In this document: positions 1 to 8,444 of the stretch, piece by piece
Layout: every line of letters begins with the position of its first letter
Numbering within the stretch: the first letter of the stretch is position 1
Assembly: GCA_963666705.2 (NCBI GenBank)
Contig: CAXXKO010000017.1
Location: 124,001-188,000, forward strand
Source of the DNA: G963666705 sp963666705
GTDB taxonomy: Bacteria; Pseudomonadota; Alphaproteobacteria; CADEGL01
Direction of reading: 5' to 3'
Length of the DNA: 64,000 nucleotides
The notes under the pieces: model-generated
What the model was told of the DNA's origin: nothing
The model's database searches: none
The model's input: only the letters and a program-made list of their open reading frames with translations
Made by a program: the position numbers and the translations under genes

Positions 1-1
1 G

Positions 2-841
2 AAGGCGCTCGCGGATCGCGCGGAAGGGGCGGCCCAGGCCCGTATCGTCACCTGGTACACGGCCTTCTTCACCGTGGGCGCCGGCCTCAGCTTCGTCATC
101 GCGGGCACGGTCACGGACTGGCTCTGCTGGCGCTGGGCATTCGGCGCGGCGGGCCTCGCCACCCTCGCCGGCCTCGCCATCACCTGGGTGGTCCTACCGG
201 CTTCGCCGCCCGAGGCGGGCAGGGTCAGGGCCGCCCGCATGCCCGTGTTCGGACCCGTTTCGCGTAACCGGGTGGCCATGGCTTATATCCTGGGCTATGG
301 CGCGCTCGTCTGGGGGTTGAGCGCCTTGCGCTCCTGGATCGTCGCCTTCCTGGTTTTCAGCCAGTCCCTGCAGCCGGCCGGCACGGCCGTGGCGGCCGCG
401 ATCAACATGATCGGCGTCCCCGCCGGCATCGCCGGCAACGAGCTCGGCATCCGCTTCGGCCTGCGCCGGGCCGTCGTGCTGATCTTCCTCGCCGCGGCCG
501 TCTTCGGTGCGTTCTACGGCTTCACCGCCGCCTGGCCCACTCTCGCCGTCGTCGGCCTCTGTTTCCTCTATTTCACGGTCATTCAGGGCAACATCTCGAC
601 CCTGACCACGGGCGCCGTGGCGGCGGCCGAGCCGGGCCGGGTCGGCGCCACCATGGCGCTCCATTCCTTCGTCGGCTTCGCCTGCGCCTTCGCCGGCCCG
701 CTGGTCTTCGGCCTCGGCCTCGATCTCACCGGCGGCAACGAGAGCGTACTGGCCTGGGGCCTCGCCATTGCCGTGGGCGCCCTCGCCTGCGTCGCCGGCG
801 CCGTCGTCGTCGGCACCATGGGCGGCCCCCCGAGGGCGTGA
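2..841 (+). CDS. MFS transporter, C-terminal part (5' end outside window)
   Basis: The frame is open from the left edge of the window, so this is the last 279 residues of a longer protein. It is a string of hydrophobic segments rich in Gly/Ala with short basic loops, as in the C-terminal half of a major facilitator superfamily permease; the residues before the first GTG (position 74) already look like coding sequence. It lies 80 bp upstream of an Ldh_2-type dehydrogenase and two ThDP enzymes on the same strand, so it probably imports the substrate of that pathway, perhaps an organic acid (inference). The substrate cannot be read from the sequence. The family call is good; its subfamily is unknown. 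Confidence 0.75.
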   Translation, partial: KALADRAEGAAQARIVTWYTAFFTVGAGLSFVIAGTVTDWLCWRWAFGAAGLATLAGLAITWVVLPASPPEAGRVRAARMPVFGPVSRNRVAMAYILGYGALVWGLSALRSWIVAFLVFSQSLQPAGTAVAAAINMIGVPAGIAGNELGIRFGLRRAVVLIFLAAAVFGAFYGFTAAWPTLAVVGLCFLYFTVIQGNISTLTTGAVAAAEPGRVGATMALHSFVGFACAFAGPLVFGLGLDLTGGNESVLAWGLAIAVGALACVAGAVVVGTMGGPPRA

Positions 842-921
842 CGGCCGGCGGGCGAATTGCCGCCGCGGGCGGGGGCGTGATAGCCTCGCATACGGTGGGT
901 TTGCCGGGGGGAGCGCCACCC

Positions 922-2013
922 ATGATCGTGGATGAGAAGCAACTGCGCGAGCTGGCGAGCGCCGTCTTCATGGGCGCGGGCTCGTCCGAGGCGGAGGCGC
1001 GGCAGGTGGCGACGCAACTGGTCGGCGCCAACCTCACCGGTCATGATTCCCACGGGGTAGGGCGCATTCCGCTCTATTTGGAGCACGCCAGCGACGGGCG
1101 CGTGCGGCCCAACCGCCACGTCCGCGTGGTCACGGACTCGGGCGCCATCCTGGTCCTCGACGGCGGGCGCGGCTATGGCCACGTGATCGCGGCCGAGGCC
1201 ATGGCCCTCGGCATCGATCGGGCGCGGGAAGGCGGCCTCTGCCTCCTCGCCCTGCGCAATTCCTTCCATGTCGGGCGCGTCGGGGCCTGGGCCGAGATGT
1301 GCCTCGACGCCGGCTTCGCCTCGATCCACTTCGTCAACTCGAACGCGCACGCGCCCCTGGTGGCGCCCTTCGGCAGCGCCGACGCCAGGCTCTCCACCAA
1401 CCCCTTCTGCGCCGCCGTGCCCTCGGCCTCGGGCGATCCCGTGGTGCTCGACATGGCGACGGCGAGCCTGGCCGAGGGCAAGATCCACGTCGCCTTCAAC
1501 GAGGGCCGCCAGGTGCCGGACGGCACCCTGATCGACGCCGACGGGCGACCCACGAACGACCCCGGCGCGCTCTACCGCAAGCCCCGCGGCGCCCTCCTCG
1601 CCATGGGCACCTACAAGGGCTTCGGCCTCGGCCTCATGTGCGAGTTGCTGGCCGGCGCGCTCGGCGGCGGCGGCATCATGCAGCCCGAGAACATCGGCGA
1701 GGACACGATCGTCAACCATATGCTGAGCATCATCATCGACCCCGCCGCCCTGGGCGATAGCGAAACCTTCCTCAACGACGTCGCCGCCGCCGTCGACTGG
1801 GTCAAGTCCTCGCCGCCCGCGCCTGGCGGCGAAGGGGTCATGGTGGCGGGCGACCCAGAGCGCCGGGCGCGGGCCGAGCGCATGGCCAACGGAATTACCA
1901 TTGACGACGTGACCTGGAAGGAGATCCTGGAAGCCGCCGGCTCGGTCGGCGTGGGCGGCGACCGGGTCACCGCGATCATCGGCGCCGGGGGCGGGCCCGC
2001 CGCCGGTGCCTGA
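922..2013 (+). CDS. Malate/L-lactate dehydrogenase family (Ldh_2) oxidoreductase
   Basis: 363 residues. It resembles the Ldh_2 family of NAD(P)-dependent 2-hydroxyacid, ureidoglycolate and delta1-piperideine-2-carboxylate dehydrogenases: an early GHDSHGV motif carrying the family's catalytic-type His, then NSFHVGRVGAW, STNPFCAAVP and a Gly-rich C-terminal segment. The ATG at 922 is chosen because the family begins just there and a GGGGGGAG stretch precedes it; the 28 extra upstream in-frame residues look non-coding. It sits between the MFS gene and two ThDP enzymes, so it may reduce the 2-oxo acid they use, or oxidise a 2-hydroxy acid to feed them (inference). Substrate unknown. Confidence 0.85.
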   Translation: MIVDEKQLRELASAVFMGAGSSEAEARQVATQLVGANLTGHDSHGVGRIPLYLEHASDGRVRPNRHVRVVTDSGAILVLDGGRGYGHVIAAEAMALGIDRAREGGLCLLALRNSFHVGRVGAWAEMCLDAGFASIHFVNSNAHAPLVAPFGSADARLSTNPFCAAVPSASGDPVVLDMATASLAEGKIHVAFNEGRQVPDGTLIDADGRPTNDPGALYRKPRGALLAMGTYKGFGLGLMCELLAGALGGGGIMQPENIGEDTIVNHMLSIIIDPAALGDSETFLNDVAAAVDWVKSSPPAPGGEGVMVAGDPERRARAERMANGITIDDVTWKEILEAAGSVGVGGDRVTAIIGAGGGPAAGA

Positions 2014-2041
2014 GGCCGCCCAACGGGAAGGGAGGGAGCGG

Positions 2042-3691
2042 ATGAAGAACCGTTACGAGGGGGGCGACCTGGTCGTCGAATCCCTGCAGAACCTGGGCGT
2101 GAAACAGCTCTTCTCCGTCTCCGGCGGCCCGCTCAACTCGATCTACCATTCCGCCGCCAACAACGGGTTGCCCATCCTCCACACCCGGCACGAGACGGCG
2201 GCCGGCTTCATGGCCGAGGCGGTCTCGCGCATCACCGGGGTGCCGGGCGTGGCCGTGGTGACCCTGGGGCCCGCGGTGACGAACACGGTGACGGCGGCCT
2301 TCATGGCCCAGATGGCCGGCACGCCCCTGCTCATCATCGGCGGCCAGGGGAATACGGGCGACTTCGACCGGGGTGCGGAGATGCAGGGCAAGCACGTGCG
2401 CATCATGACGCCGGTCACCAAGTTCGCGGCGCGCGTGCTCGAAACCGGGCGCATCCCCGAATATATCGAGATGGCGTGGCGCCACATGTGGGCCGGCCGG
2501 CCGGGGCCGGTGTTCCTCGAGATCCCCATCAACGTCCTCTCGGCCCCCGCCGAGCCGCAAGCGCCGGCGGGCGGGGCGGCGGGCCGCGGCGCCGGCCTCA
2601 CGCCCGCGACGGCGGCGGAGATCGCCGCCGCCCTGGCCAAGGCGAAGCGCCCCATGCTGGTCATCGGGGACGAGGCGCGCTGGGAGATGAATGCGGGCTT
2701 CGACCCCGCCAGCCTGCGCGCGCTCGTCGAGCGCCACGGCCTGCCCTTCACCGCCCTGCGCCACGCCCGCGGCTTGATCGACGAGCGCCACGCCCAGTGT
2801 TGCGGCCCCACCTGCGTCTTCGCCAACAAGACCATACTGAAGGCGCTGGGCGAAGCGGACCTCGTCCTCCTCCTCGGCCACCACATGGAATCCGACCTCG
2901 ACTTCGGAGCACCCGTGCGCGAGGACGCCACCGTCGTCCAGTGCTATCCGGACGCCGCTTTCCTGGGCCGCAACCGGCGCTCCGACATCGCGACCATGGC
3001 CGGCGTCGCCGCCGTCGTCGATCTTGCGCTCGGCATGGAGCCACTGGCCCTCGACCGGGCGTGGGCGGAGGCCACCGCCGCTGCCTGGCGCGCCGAGCGC
3101 GCGGCCCAGGCCGGCGCCGACTCGGCCGAAGCGCCCCTCCACCCGGTGGCGGTGGTCGATGCCGTGTGCGACGCGATGCCCGACGACACGGTGTTCGTCG
3201 CCGGCTCCGGCAACGTCGATTTCTGGACCGATGGGCGCATCCAGGTGAAGGCGCCGAACCGGTACATCAAGGGCGGCCAGGGAGGTGCCATCGGCGCCGA
3301 CGTGCCCTATGGCATCGGCGCCCGAGCCGCCGACCCGGATTGCCCGGTCGTCGTCCTGGTGGGCGACGGCGGCCTCGCCGACCATGCGGTCGAGCTCAAC
3401 ACGGCCGAGCGCTACGACCGGCCGATCATCATCGTGGTCATGGACGACCACAAATGGGGCTGCATCGCCATCCCCCAGAAAGAGGATTACGGCGCCGAGT
3501 ACGAGATGGACCTGACGGAGCGCGACTGGCCCGGCTTCGCCCGTTCCCTGGGCGGCTTCGGCATCCGGGCCGAGACCGTGCCGGAGATCGGTGACGCCAT
3601 ACGCGCGCCCACGGGCTCGGGCAAGCCGGCGCTGGTCCACGTCCCGGTGCGCTCCGTGCTGAGCCCCTTCATGGAAGTGGTGGGATTCTAA
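2042..3691 (+). CDS. ThDP-dependent enzyme, acetolactate synthase/decarboxylase family, with variant metal motif
   Basis: 549 residues with the pyrimidine-binding, central and diphosphate-binding domains of the acetolactate synthase/benzoylformate decarboxylase family. The catalytic Glu that activates ThDP is in TRHETAAGFMAE near the N-terminus. The diphosphate/metal motif begins with GDG (codons near 3363), but where family members have NN 25-26 residues later this protein has DD, inside VVMDDHKWG. The start at 2042 follows a strong GGGAGGGAG ribosome site; an in-frame GTG at 2006 overlaps the upstream gene and is less likely. It is followed 52 bp later by a second ThDP enzyme. Reaction not predicted. 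Confidence 0.82.
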   Translation: MKNRYEGGDLVVESLQNLGVKQLFSVSGGPLNSIYHSAANNGLPILHTRHETAAGFMAEAVSRITGVPGVAVVTLGPAVTNTVTAAFMAQMAGTPLLIIGGQGNTGDFDRGAEMQGKHVRIMTPVTKFAARVLETGRIPEYIEMAWRHMWAGRPGPVFLEIPINVLSAPAEPQAPAGGAAGRGAGLTPATAAEIAAALAKAKRPMLVIGDEARWEMNAGFDPASLRALVERHGLPFTALRHARGLIDERHAQCCGPTCVFANKTILKALGEADLVLLLGHHMESDLDFGAPVREDATVVQCYPDAAFLGRNRRSDIATMAGVAAVVDLALGMEPLALDRAWAEATAAAWRAERAAQAGADSAEAPLHPVAVVDAVCDAMPDDTVFVAGSGNVDFWTDGRIQVKAPNRYIKGGQGGAIGADVPYGIGARAADPDCPVVVLVGDGGLADHAVELNTAERYDRPIIIVVMDDHKWGCIAIPQKEDYGAEYEMDLTERDWPGFARSLGGFGIRAETVPEIGDAIRAPTGSGKPALVHVPVRSVLSPFMEVVGF

Positions 3692-3743
3692 CGTCCCGGG
3701 CGCTCCCGTGAGCGCGCGCCGGGCCCTTAAAGGGAGAAGAGAC

Positions 3744-5351
3744 ATGGCGGCTCGAGTGAATTGCGGCGAGGCCCTGGTGACGCTCCTCGAATCCTATGGC
3801 GTCGATACCGTGTTCGGCATCCCCGGTGTCCATACCCTCGACCTCTACCGCGGGCTCGAGAAGAGCCGCATCAAGGTGGTGACCACCCGGCACGAGCAGG
3901 GAGCCGGCTTCATGGCCGAGGGCTATGCCCGGGTCTCGGGCCGCCCCGGCGTGTGCTTCGTCATCACCGGGCCCGGCGTCACCAACATCGCCACGGCCAT
4001 GGGCCAGGCCTACGCCGATTCCGTGCCCATGCTGGTGATCGCGAGCGTCAACGAGACCGAGCATCTGGGCCGGGGCCGCGGCCGCCTGCACGAGATCAGC
4101 GACCAGCGCGCCGTGGCCGAGCCGCTGAGCGGTTTCAGCGCCACCGCCCACCAGGTCGACGACGTGCCGGAGCTGGTGCAGCGCGCCTACGCCACATTCG
4201 AGAGCGAGCGGCCGCGCCCGGCCTATATCGAGGTCCCGATCGACGTGCTCTCGGCACCAGCGAGCTTCGGCGCGCGCAACCGGCGCGCCGTCAGCCGCCC
4301 GGCACCCGACGCGAGCGCCGTGGCCGAGGCGGCCGAGATGATCGCCGCCGCCAAGCGCCCGGTGTTCGTCGCCGGCGGCGGCGCCCAGGACCAGGGCGCG
4401 CTTCTGGTTGAGCTCGCGGAGCTGGCGGGTGCCGCCGTGGTCCTGACCACCGCGTCCAAGGGTGCGGTGCCCGACGATCACCCCCTCTGCATGGGCGCCA
4501 CCTTGGCACTGCCCGACACCCAGGCGCTGCTCGCCGCCGCCGACCTCGTGCTCGCGGTGGGGACGGAGCTATCGGAGACCGATGCCTGGGTCGACCGGCT
4601 GGAGCTGGGCGGACGCCTGGTGCGCATCGATATCGACCCGCGCATGCTCTATGGCGACTATCAGGCCGACGTGGCCCTCCACGCGGACGCGGGCGCGGCG
4701 CTCGGGCAGCTCGTCGCCGCGCTCAAATCGAACGGCGCACAGCCCGCGGACACCGGTGCCAACGCCGCCTTCCGCGCCGCTCGCGACGCGCCGCGCGCCG
4801 GGCGCAAGGCCAAGGGCGCGAAACACGCACGGGTGCTCGACGCGATCCGCTCGGCACTGCCCGAGAACGGCTTCGTCTTCTCCGACGCGACCCAGGTTGG
4901 CTATACGGGCAACAACTACTTCCCGTGCAGCCGGGCGCGGAGCTGGTTCCATCCGGTGGGCTACTGCACCCTCGGCTCGGCCATGCCGGCGGCCATCGGC
5001 GCGAAACTCGGCGCGCCCTCGCGGCCGGCCGTGGCGCTGATCGGCGACGGCGGCTTCATGTTCACGGTCCAGGACCTGGCGACGGCCGTCGAGCACAAGG
5101 TCCCGGTGGCCATCGTGCTGTGGAACAATGACGGCCTCGGCCAGATCCGCGACGACATGGGCGAGCTCGGCATGGGTGCCATCGGCGTCAACAACAGGAA
5201 CCCCGACTTCATCGCCCTCGCCAAGGCCTTCGGCTGCGGCGCCGAGAGCCCCAAAAGCCTCGAGGCGCTGAGCGCCGCCATCGCCAACGCCGTCGAAGCC
5301 GACGGCCCGACCATCATCGAAGTGCGCGAGGACGCGCCCTACCTCGACTGA
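3744..5351 (+). CDS. ThDP-dependent decarboxylase, similar to 5-guanidino-2-oxopentanoate decarboxylase/acetolactate synthase
   Basis: 535 residues, all three ThDP-enzyme domains. The N-terminus (VFGIPGVHTLDLYRGL, then TRHEQGAGFMAEGYAR) resembles proteins annotated as 5-guanidino-2-oxopentanoate decarboxylase (AruI-like, arginine transaminase pathway), though acetolactate-synthase-like enzymes share much of it. The metal motif is canonical: GDGGFMF followed 25-26 residues later by NN. The start at 3744 has an AGGGAGAAGAG ribosome site. It is last in the operon of MFS, Ldh_2 and ThDP enzyme. An arginine-derived 2-oxo acid substrate is possible, and a guanidino-enzyme-like gene lies at 62.4 kb, but no aminotransferase is next to it. 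Confidence 0.8.
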   Translation: MAARVNCGEALVTLLESYGVDTVFGIPGVHTLDLYRGLEKSRIKVVTTRHEQGAGFMAEGYARVSGRPGVCFVITGPGVTNIATAMGQAYADSVPMLVIASVNETEHLGRGRGRLHEISDQRAVAEPLSGFSATAHQVDDVPELVQRAYATFESERPRPAYIEVPIDVLSAPASFGARNRRAVSRPAPDASAVAEAAEMIAAAKRPVFVAGGGAQDQGALLVELAELAGAAVVLTTASKGAVPDDHPLCMGATLALPDTQALLAAADLVLAVGTELSETDAWVDRLELGGRLVRIDIDPRMLYGDYQADVALHADAGAALGQLVAALKSNGAQPADTGANAAFRAARDAPRAGRKAKGAKHARVLDAIRSALPENGFVFSDATQVGYTGNNYFPCSRARSWFHPVGYCTLGSAMPAAIGAKLGAPSRPAVALIGDGGFMFTVQDLATAVEHKVPVAIVLWNNDGLGQIRDDMGELGMGAIGVNNRNPDFIALAKAFGCGAESPKSLEALSAAIANAVEADGPTIIEVREDAPYLD

Positions 5352-5389
5352 GGGTGGGCAAATGCTCGCACAGAACTGAGTGTGCGGCG

Positions 5390-5482
5390 CCCGGCCCTCA
5401 TGCTTCGTCCTTCGACAAGCTCAGGATGAGGAGGCTCGGCATGAGGGCCTCACCCTGAGCTTGTCGAAGGGGGAGGGCCGGG
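5390..5482. repeat. REP-like palindrome, CTTCGACAAGCTCAG family, copy 1
   Basis: A perfect 17-bp inverted repeat, CCTTCGACAAGCTCAGG at 5409-5425 and its complement at 5454-5470, is nested within a second pair of arms (cccggccctc at 5390, gagggccggg at 5473). A related copy lies at 8343-8413. It lies between two convergent genes. Palindromes with this core are common intergenic repeats in proteobacteria; a role in transcript 3'-end stability or termination is inference. Confidence 0.85.
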
Positions 5483-5494
5483 GGATGGCGAGAG

Positions 5495-6085
5495 TCAAAT
5501 CAGCCGCCGCACGGCGGCGCGCAGGGCGGGCACGATCTCGGCCTCGAACCAGGGGTTGCGCTTGAGCCAGTTGCGGCTGCGCCAGCTCGGGTGCGGGGTG
5601 GGCAGGTAGGCGGGCAGGTAGTCGCGCCAGGCGCGCACGGTCTCGGTCACGTTGCGCCCACGCCGGCGGCCCAGATAATGGTCCTGGGCAGCACCACCCA
5701 CGAGTAGGGTGAGCGCGAGCTTGGGCATGTGGGGCAGCAGCAGCGGGTGCCAGAGGGGCGCGCATTCGGGCCGGGGCGGCAAATCGCCGCCCTTGGGGTG
5801 GCGGCCCGGGTAGCAGAAGCCGGCCGGCACGATGGCGATGCGGCTCTCGTCGTAGAAGGCCTCGCGGTCGAGGTCGAGCCATTCGCGCAGGTGGTCGCCC
5901 GAGGGGTCGTTCCATGGGATGCCCGTCTCGTGCACCTTGGTGCCCGGTGCCTGGCCGACGATCATCACCCGCGCGGTCGAAGTCACGCGCAGGACCGGGC
6001 GCGGGCCGAGGGGCAGGTGCGCTTCGCACAGGCGGCAGGCGCGCACCCGGGCGAGCAGATCGGCAAGCGTCTCGGGCTGGCTCAT
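5495..6085 (-). CDS. Uracil-DNA glycosylase family protein
   Basis: 196 residues of the uracil-DNA-glycosylase-like superfamily, which excises damaged or deaminated bases. Visible motifs are GQAPG at residues 44-48, TGIPWNDPSGD at 54-64, and a C-terminal PTPHPSWR His motif. Two Cys (C17, C20) lie in an N-terminal CRLC, but a full Fe-S set as in family 4 enzymes is not obvious. The ATG at 6085 overlaps the stop of the sirtuin gene upstream as ATGA, so the two are translationally coupled. The frame is open further upstream but there reads as antisense of the sirtuin gene. Which lesion it acts on is unknown. Confidence 0.85.
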   Translation of the reverse strand: MSQPETLADLLARVRACRLCEAHLPLGPRPVLRVTSTARVMIVGQAPGTKVHETGIPWNDPSGDHLREWLDLDREAFYDESRIAIVPAGFCYPGRHPKGGDLPPRPECAPLWHPLLLPHMPKLALTLLVGGAAQDHYLGRRRGRNVTETVRAWRDYLPAYLPTPHPSWRSRNWLKRNPWFEAEIVPALRAAVRRLI

Positions 6086-6816
6086 GGGCCCGCGACCAGC
6101 CGCGCGACAAAGGCCGGCACGACCTCCCCGGCCGGGCCATAGATCTTCTCGGCGAACAGGCTCGCCCCCTCGGAGGGCTCGAGGTTGAGCTCGACCGTGT
6201 GCGCCCGGTTGCGGGAAATCGCCTCCTGGACGAAGCCCGCCGCCGGGTAGACGGTGCCGGAGGTGCCGATGGAGACGAAGAGGCCGCAACGCGAGAGCGC
6301 TTCGTGGATGCGGTCCATCTCGAACGGCATCTCGCCGAACCAGACCACGTGGGGGCGCAGGTCGCCGGCGGCACCGAACGCCGTACATACAGTGTCGGCC
6401 GAGAGGTCGCCGCGCCAGGCGTGAACCGCGCTGCAACCCTCGCAGCGAGCCTTGAACAGTTCCCCATGCATGTGAACGAGGTTGCGGCTGCCGGCGCGCT
6501 CGTGCCGGTCGTCGACGTTCTGGGTGACCAGCAGGAGCTCGCCGGGCCAGTCGCGCTCGAGTTCGGCGAGCGCCCGGTGCGCGGCGTTGGGTGCTATGGT
6601 GTCCGAAAGTAGGCCCCGGCGCAGGTCGTTGTGGAAGGCCTGCACGGTGTCGGGATCGCGGCGGAAGGCTTCGGGCGTGGCCACGTCCTCGAGGTCGACC
6701 TGGTGCCAGATGCCGTCTTCGTCGCGGAAGGTGTCGAGGCCCGACTCCTTGGAGATTCCGGCGCCCGTCAGGGCCACGATCGTATGGTGCGCGCGGCTGA
6801 GCATCCGGTTCAGCAT
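6082..6816 (-). CDS. cobB: NAD-dependent protein deacylase, sirtuin (CobB-like)
   Basis: 244 residues. Sirtuins remove acyl groups from protein lysines using NAD. The Rossmann motif GAGIS (about residues 18-22), TFR, TQNVDDRHERAGS and the HMHGE catalytic His are all present, as is HVVWFGEMP, typical of CobB-type (class III) enzymes. The small zinc module has CEGC but only one clear Cys in the second half. The start may be ATG 6816 or 6804. Its 5' end is 21 bp from the divergent phosphatase gene, so the two share a promoter region. It is coupled by ATGA to the downstream uracil-DNA glycosylase gene. Confidence 0.92.
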   Translation of the reverse strand: MLNRMLSRAHHTIVALTGAGISKESGLDTFRDEDGIWHQVDLEDVATPEAFRRDPDTVQAFHNDLRRGLLSDTIAPNAAHRALAELERDWPGELLLVTQNVDDRHERAGSRNLVHMHGELFKARCEGCSAVHAWRGDLSADTVCTAFGAAGDLRPHVVWFGEMPFEMDRIHEALSRCGLFVSIGTSGTVYPAAGFVQEAISRNRAHTVELNLEPSEGASLFAEKIYGPAGEVVPAFVARLVAGP

Positions 6817-6837
6817 AGCGTATCGGGGGATGCTGGG

Positions 6838-7311
6838 GTGATCGAGGTCCTGTTCGTCTGCACCGGGAATATCTGCCGCTCGCCCACGGCCGAGGGCGTG
6901 TTCCGTGGCCTGGCGGCGCGGGCCGGGATCGGGGAGCGGGTGGGCGCCGATTCGGCCGGCATCATCGCCTACCACGCGGGCGAACCGCCCGACGAGCGCG
7001 CCCGCGCAGCCGCCGCCCGCCGCGGCTACGATCTCGCCGGCCAGACGGCGCGCCAGATCGCGCGGCGGGATTTCGACTCGTTCGATTACGTGATCGCCCT
7101 CGACCGGGGGCACCACGGCCAGCTCCTGGCGCTCAAGCCCACGGACCCGCCCGCCCGCCTGCGCCTGCTGCTCGAATATGCGCCGGCGCTCGGCACCCTC
7201 GACGTGCCCGACCCCTATTACGGTGGTGCCGCCGATTTCGAGCGCGCCATGGACATGATCGAAGCGGCGGTGGCCGGCCTGCTCGAGGCCATCCGCGCGA
7301 AGTATCTCTGA
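6838..7311 (+). CDS. Low-molecular-weight protein-tyrosine-phosphatase family
   Basis: 157 residues. The signature phosphatase loop CTGNICRS (C8 nucleophile, R14) is at the N-terminus and the general-acid loop DVPDPYYGG near the C-terminus, so it should be catalytically active. It starts at a GTG (6838) because the family begins exactly there. The next gene, a fructosamine-kinase homologue, starts 2 bp after its stop. In this pairing LMW phosphatases have been proposed to act on phosphorylated sugars or glycated proteins rather than phosphotyrosine (known association of the families; the role here is inferred). Confidence 0.9.
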   Translation: MIEVLFVCTGNICRSPTAEGVFRGLAARAGIGERVGADSAGIIAYHAGEPPDERARAAAARRGYDLAGQTARQIARRDFDSFDYVIALDRGHHGQLLALKPTDPPARLRLLLEYAPALGTLDVPDPYYGGAADFERAMDMIEAAVAGLLEAIRAKYL

Positions 7312-7313
7312 GA

Positions 7314-8171
7314 ATGCTCGATTCGGTCCTGCGCGAGGCGGTGGAGGCGGTGGCGGGCGCGGCCGTCACCGGGTCCGCCTCCCTGCGCGGCGGCTGCATC
7401 GCCGAGATCTACCGCATCGACCTCGCGGACGGCCGCCGCCTGGTGGCGAAGCTCGGCGGCACCAGGGGCGACCTGGTGCTCGAAGGCTTCATGCTGGCCT
7501 ATCTCGGGCGCGAAAGCCGCCTGCCCGTCCCCGCCGTCCTCTCCGCCGAGCCCGACCTCTTGCTGATGGAGTACCTGGAGACCGCGGGAACCACCACACC
7601 CGAGGTCGAGCGCCACGCGGCCGAGCTCGTGGCCGATCTCCACGGCATCGCGGGGCCGTATTTCGGCTTCGCGCGCGATACCCTCATCGCCTCCCTGCCC
7701 CAACCCAACCCGCCGACGGAATCGTGGCTCGACTTCTTCCGCGATCACCGCCTCCTCCACATGGGCCGCGAAGCGACCCGCGCTGGCCGCCTGCCCGCAC
7801 CCACCCTCGCCCGGCTCGAGCGTTTCGCGGGCCGGCTCGACCGCTGGCTGGCCGAGCCCGCGCGGCCGGCGCTCATCCATGGCGACATGTGGGGCGGCAA
7901 CGTGCTGTGCCGTGACGGGCGCATCGCCGGCTTCGTCGATCCTGCGATTCATTACGCCGACCCGGAGGTCGAGCTCGCCTTCACCACCCTCTTCGGCACC
8001 TTCGGCGCCGCCTTCTTCGAGCGCTATCAGGAGATCCGCCCCCTCGCCCCCGGCTTCTTCGAGGCCCGGCGCCTCATCTACAACCTCTACCCCCTCCTGG
8101 TGCACACCCGCCTCTTCGGCGGCCGCTACCCCGAGACGGTCGCTCGGGTGCTGGAGCGATTCGGCTGCTAG
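7314..8171 (+). CDS. Fructosamine/ketosamine-3-kinase family protein
   Basis: 285 residues with a protein-kinase-like (APH) fold. The fructosamine kinase family phosphorylates sugars attached to protein amines, which destabilises the adduct and repairs glycated proteins. The N-terminal GGCIAEIYRI loop, the catalytic HGDMWGGN (about residue 189) and the metal-binding FVDPAIHYADPEVE are clear. The gene is 2 bp behind the LMW phosphatase. Its stop codon TAG (8169-8171) is the first TAG of a dispersed repeat, so its C-terminus may have been set by that insertion. Confidence 0.9.
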   Translation: MLDSVLREAVEAVAGAAVTGSASLRGGCIAEIYRIDLADGRRLVAKLGGTRGDLVLEGFMLAYLGRESRLPVPAVLSAEPDLLLMEYLETAGTTTPEVERHAAELVADLHGIAGPYFGFARDTLIASLPQPNPPTESWLDFFRDHRLLHMGREATRAGRLPAPTLARLERFAGRLDRWLAEPARPALIHGDMWGGNVLCRDGRIAGFVDPAIHYADPEVELAFTTLFGTFGAAFFERYQEIRPLAPGFFEARRLIYNLYPLLVHTRLFGGRYPETVARVLERFGC

Positions 8172-8319
8172 AGCGGTTCCGCTTTGATCGGACCCACTCA
8201 AGCCTTTTTTATCGCTCGCGGCAGCGGACCAAGTGGTCCACGCCTGCGCGGGCGCGCCGGACGACCGGCGGGCCGCCTTGCGGCCTGGAGCGATTCCAGT
8301 CGAACTGGAAACGCTCTAG
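8168..8319 (-). repeat. Dispersed 152-bp inverted-terminus element, copy A
   Basis: Begins CTAGAGCGGTTCCG and ends with the complement of CTAGAGCGTTTCCA, giving imperfect terminal inverted repeats of about 14 bp. The inside has several short hairpins (for example ggaccaagtggtcc). It matches, in reverse orientation, copies at 37266, 47726 and 51511. No open reading frame of its own is convincing. It looks like a MITE or a complex REP element. The first TAG is the stop codon of the upstream kinase gene. Confidence 0.9.
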
Positions 8320-8342
8320 CCCGTATGACTCTTATCCCACGG

Positions 8343-8413
8343 CCCGGCCCTCACACTTCGACAAGCTCAGCATGAGGGCCTCGCCCTGAGCTTGTCGAAG
8401 GGCGAGGGCCGGC
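8343..8413. repeat. REP-like palindrome, CTTCGACAAGCTCAG family, copy 2
   Basis: Arms of 15 bp (CTTCGACAAGCTCAG at 8356-8370 and its complement at 8386-8400) sit within outer arms of ggccctc/gagggcc. It belongs to the same family as 5390-5482 and lies 3' of thpR, just after dispersed element copy A, so two repeat types fill the 273 bp between the kinase and thpR. Confidence 0.85.
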
Positions 8414-8444
8414 ACGCGTTGCGACCCTCCGATTAACCGAACAG

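Noticed and set aside
1976..3745. 589-codon minus-strand frame
   Set aside because: Antisense to the first ThDP enzyme; composition is typical of GC-rich shadow frames and it has no family motif.
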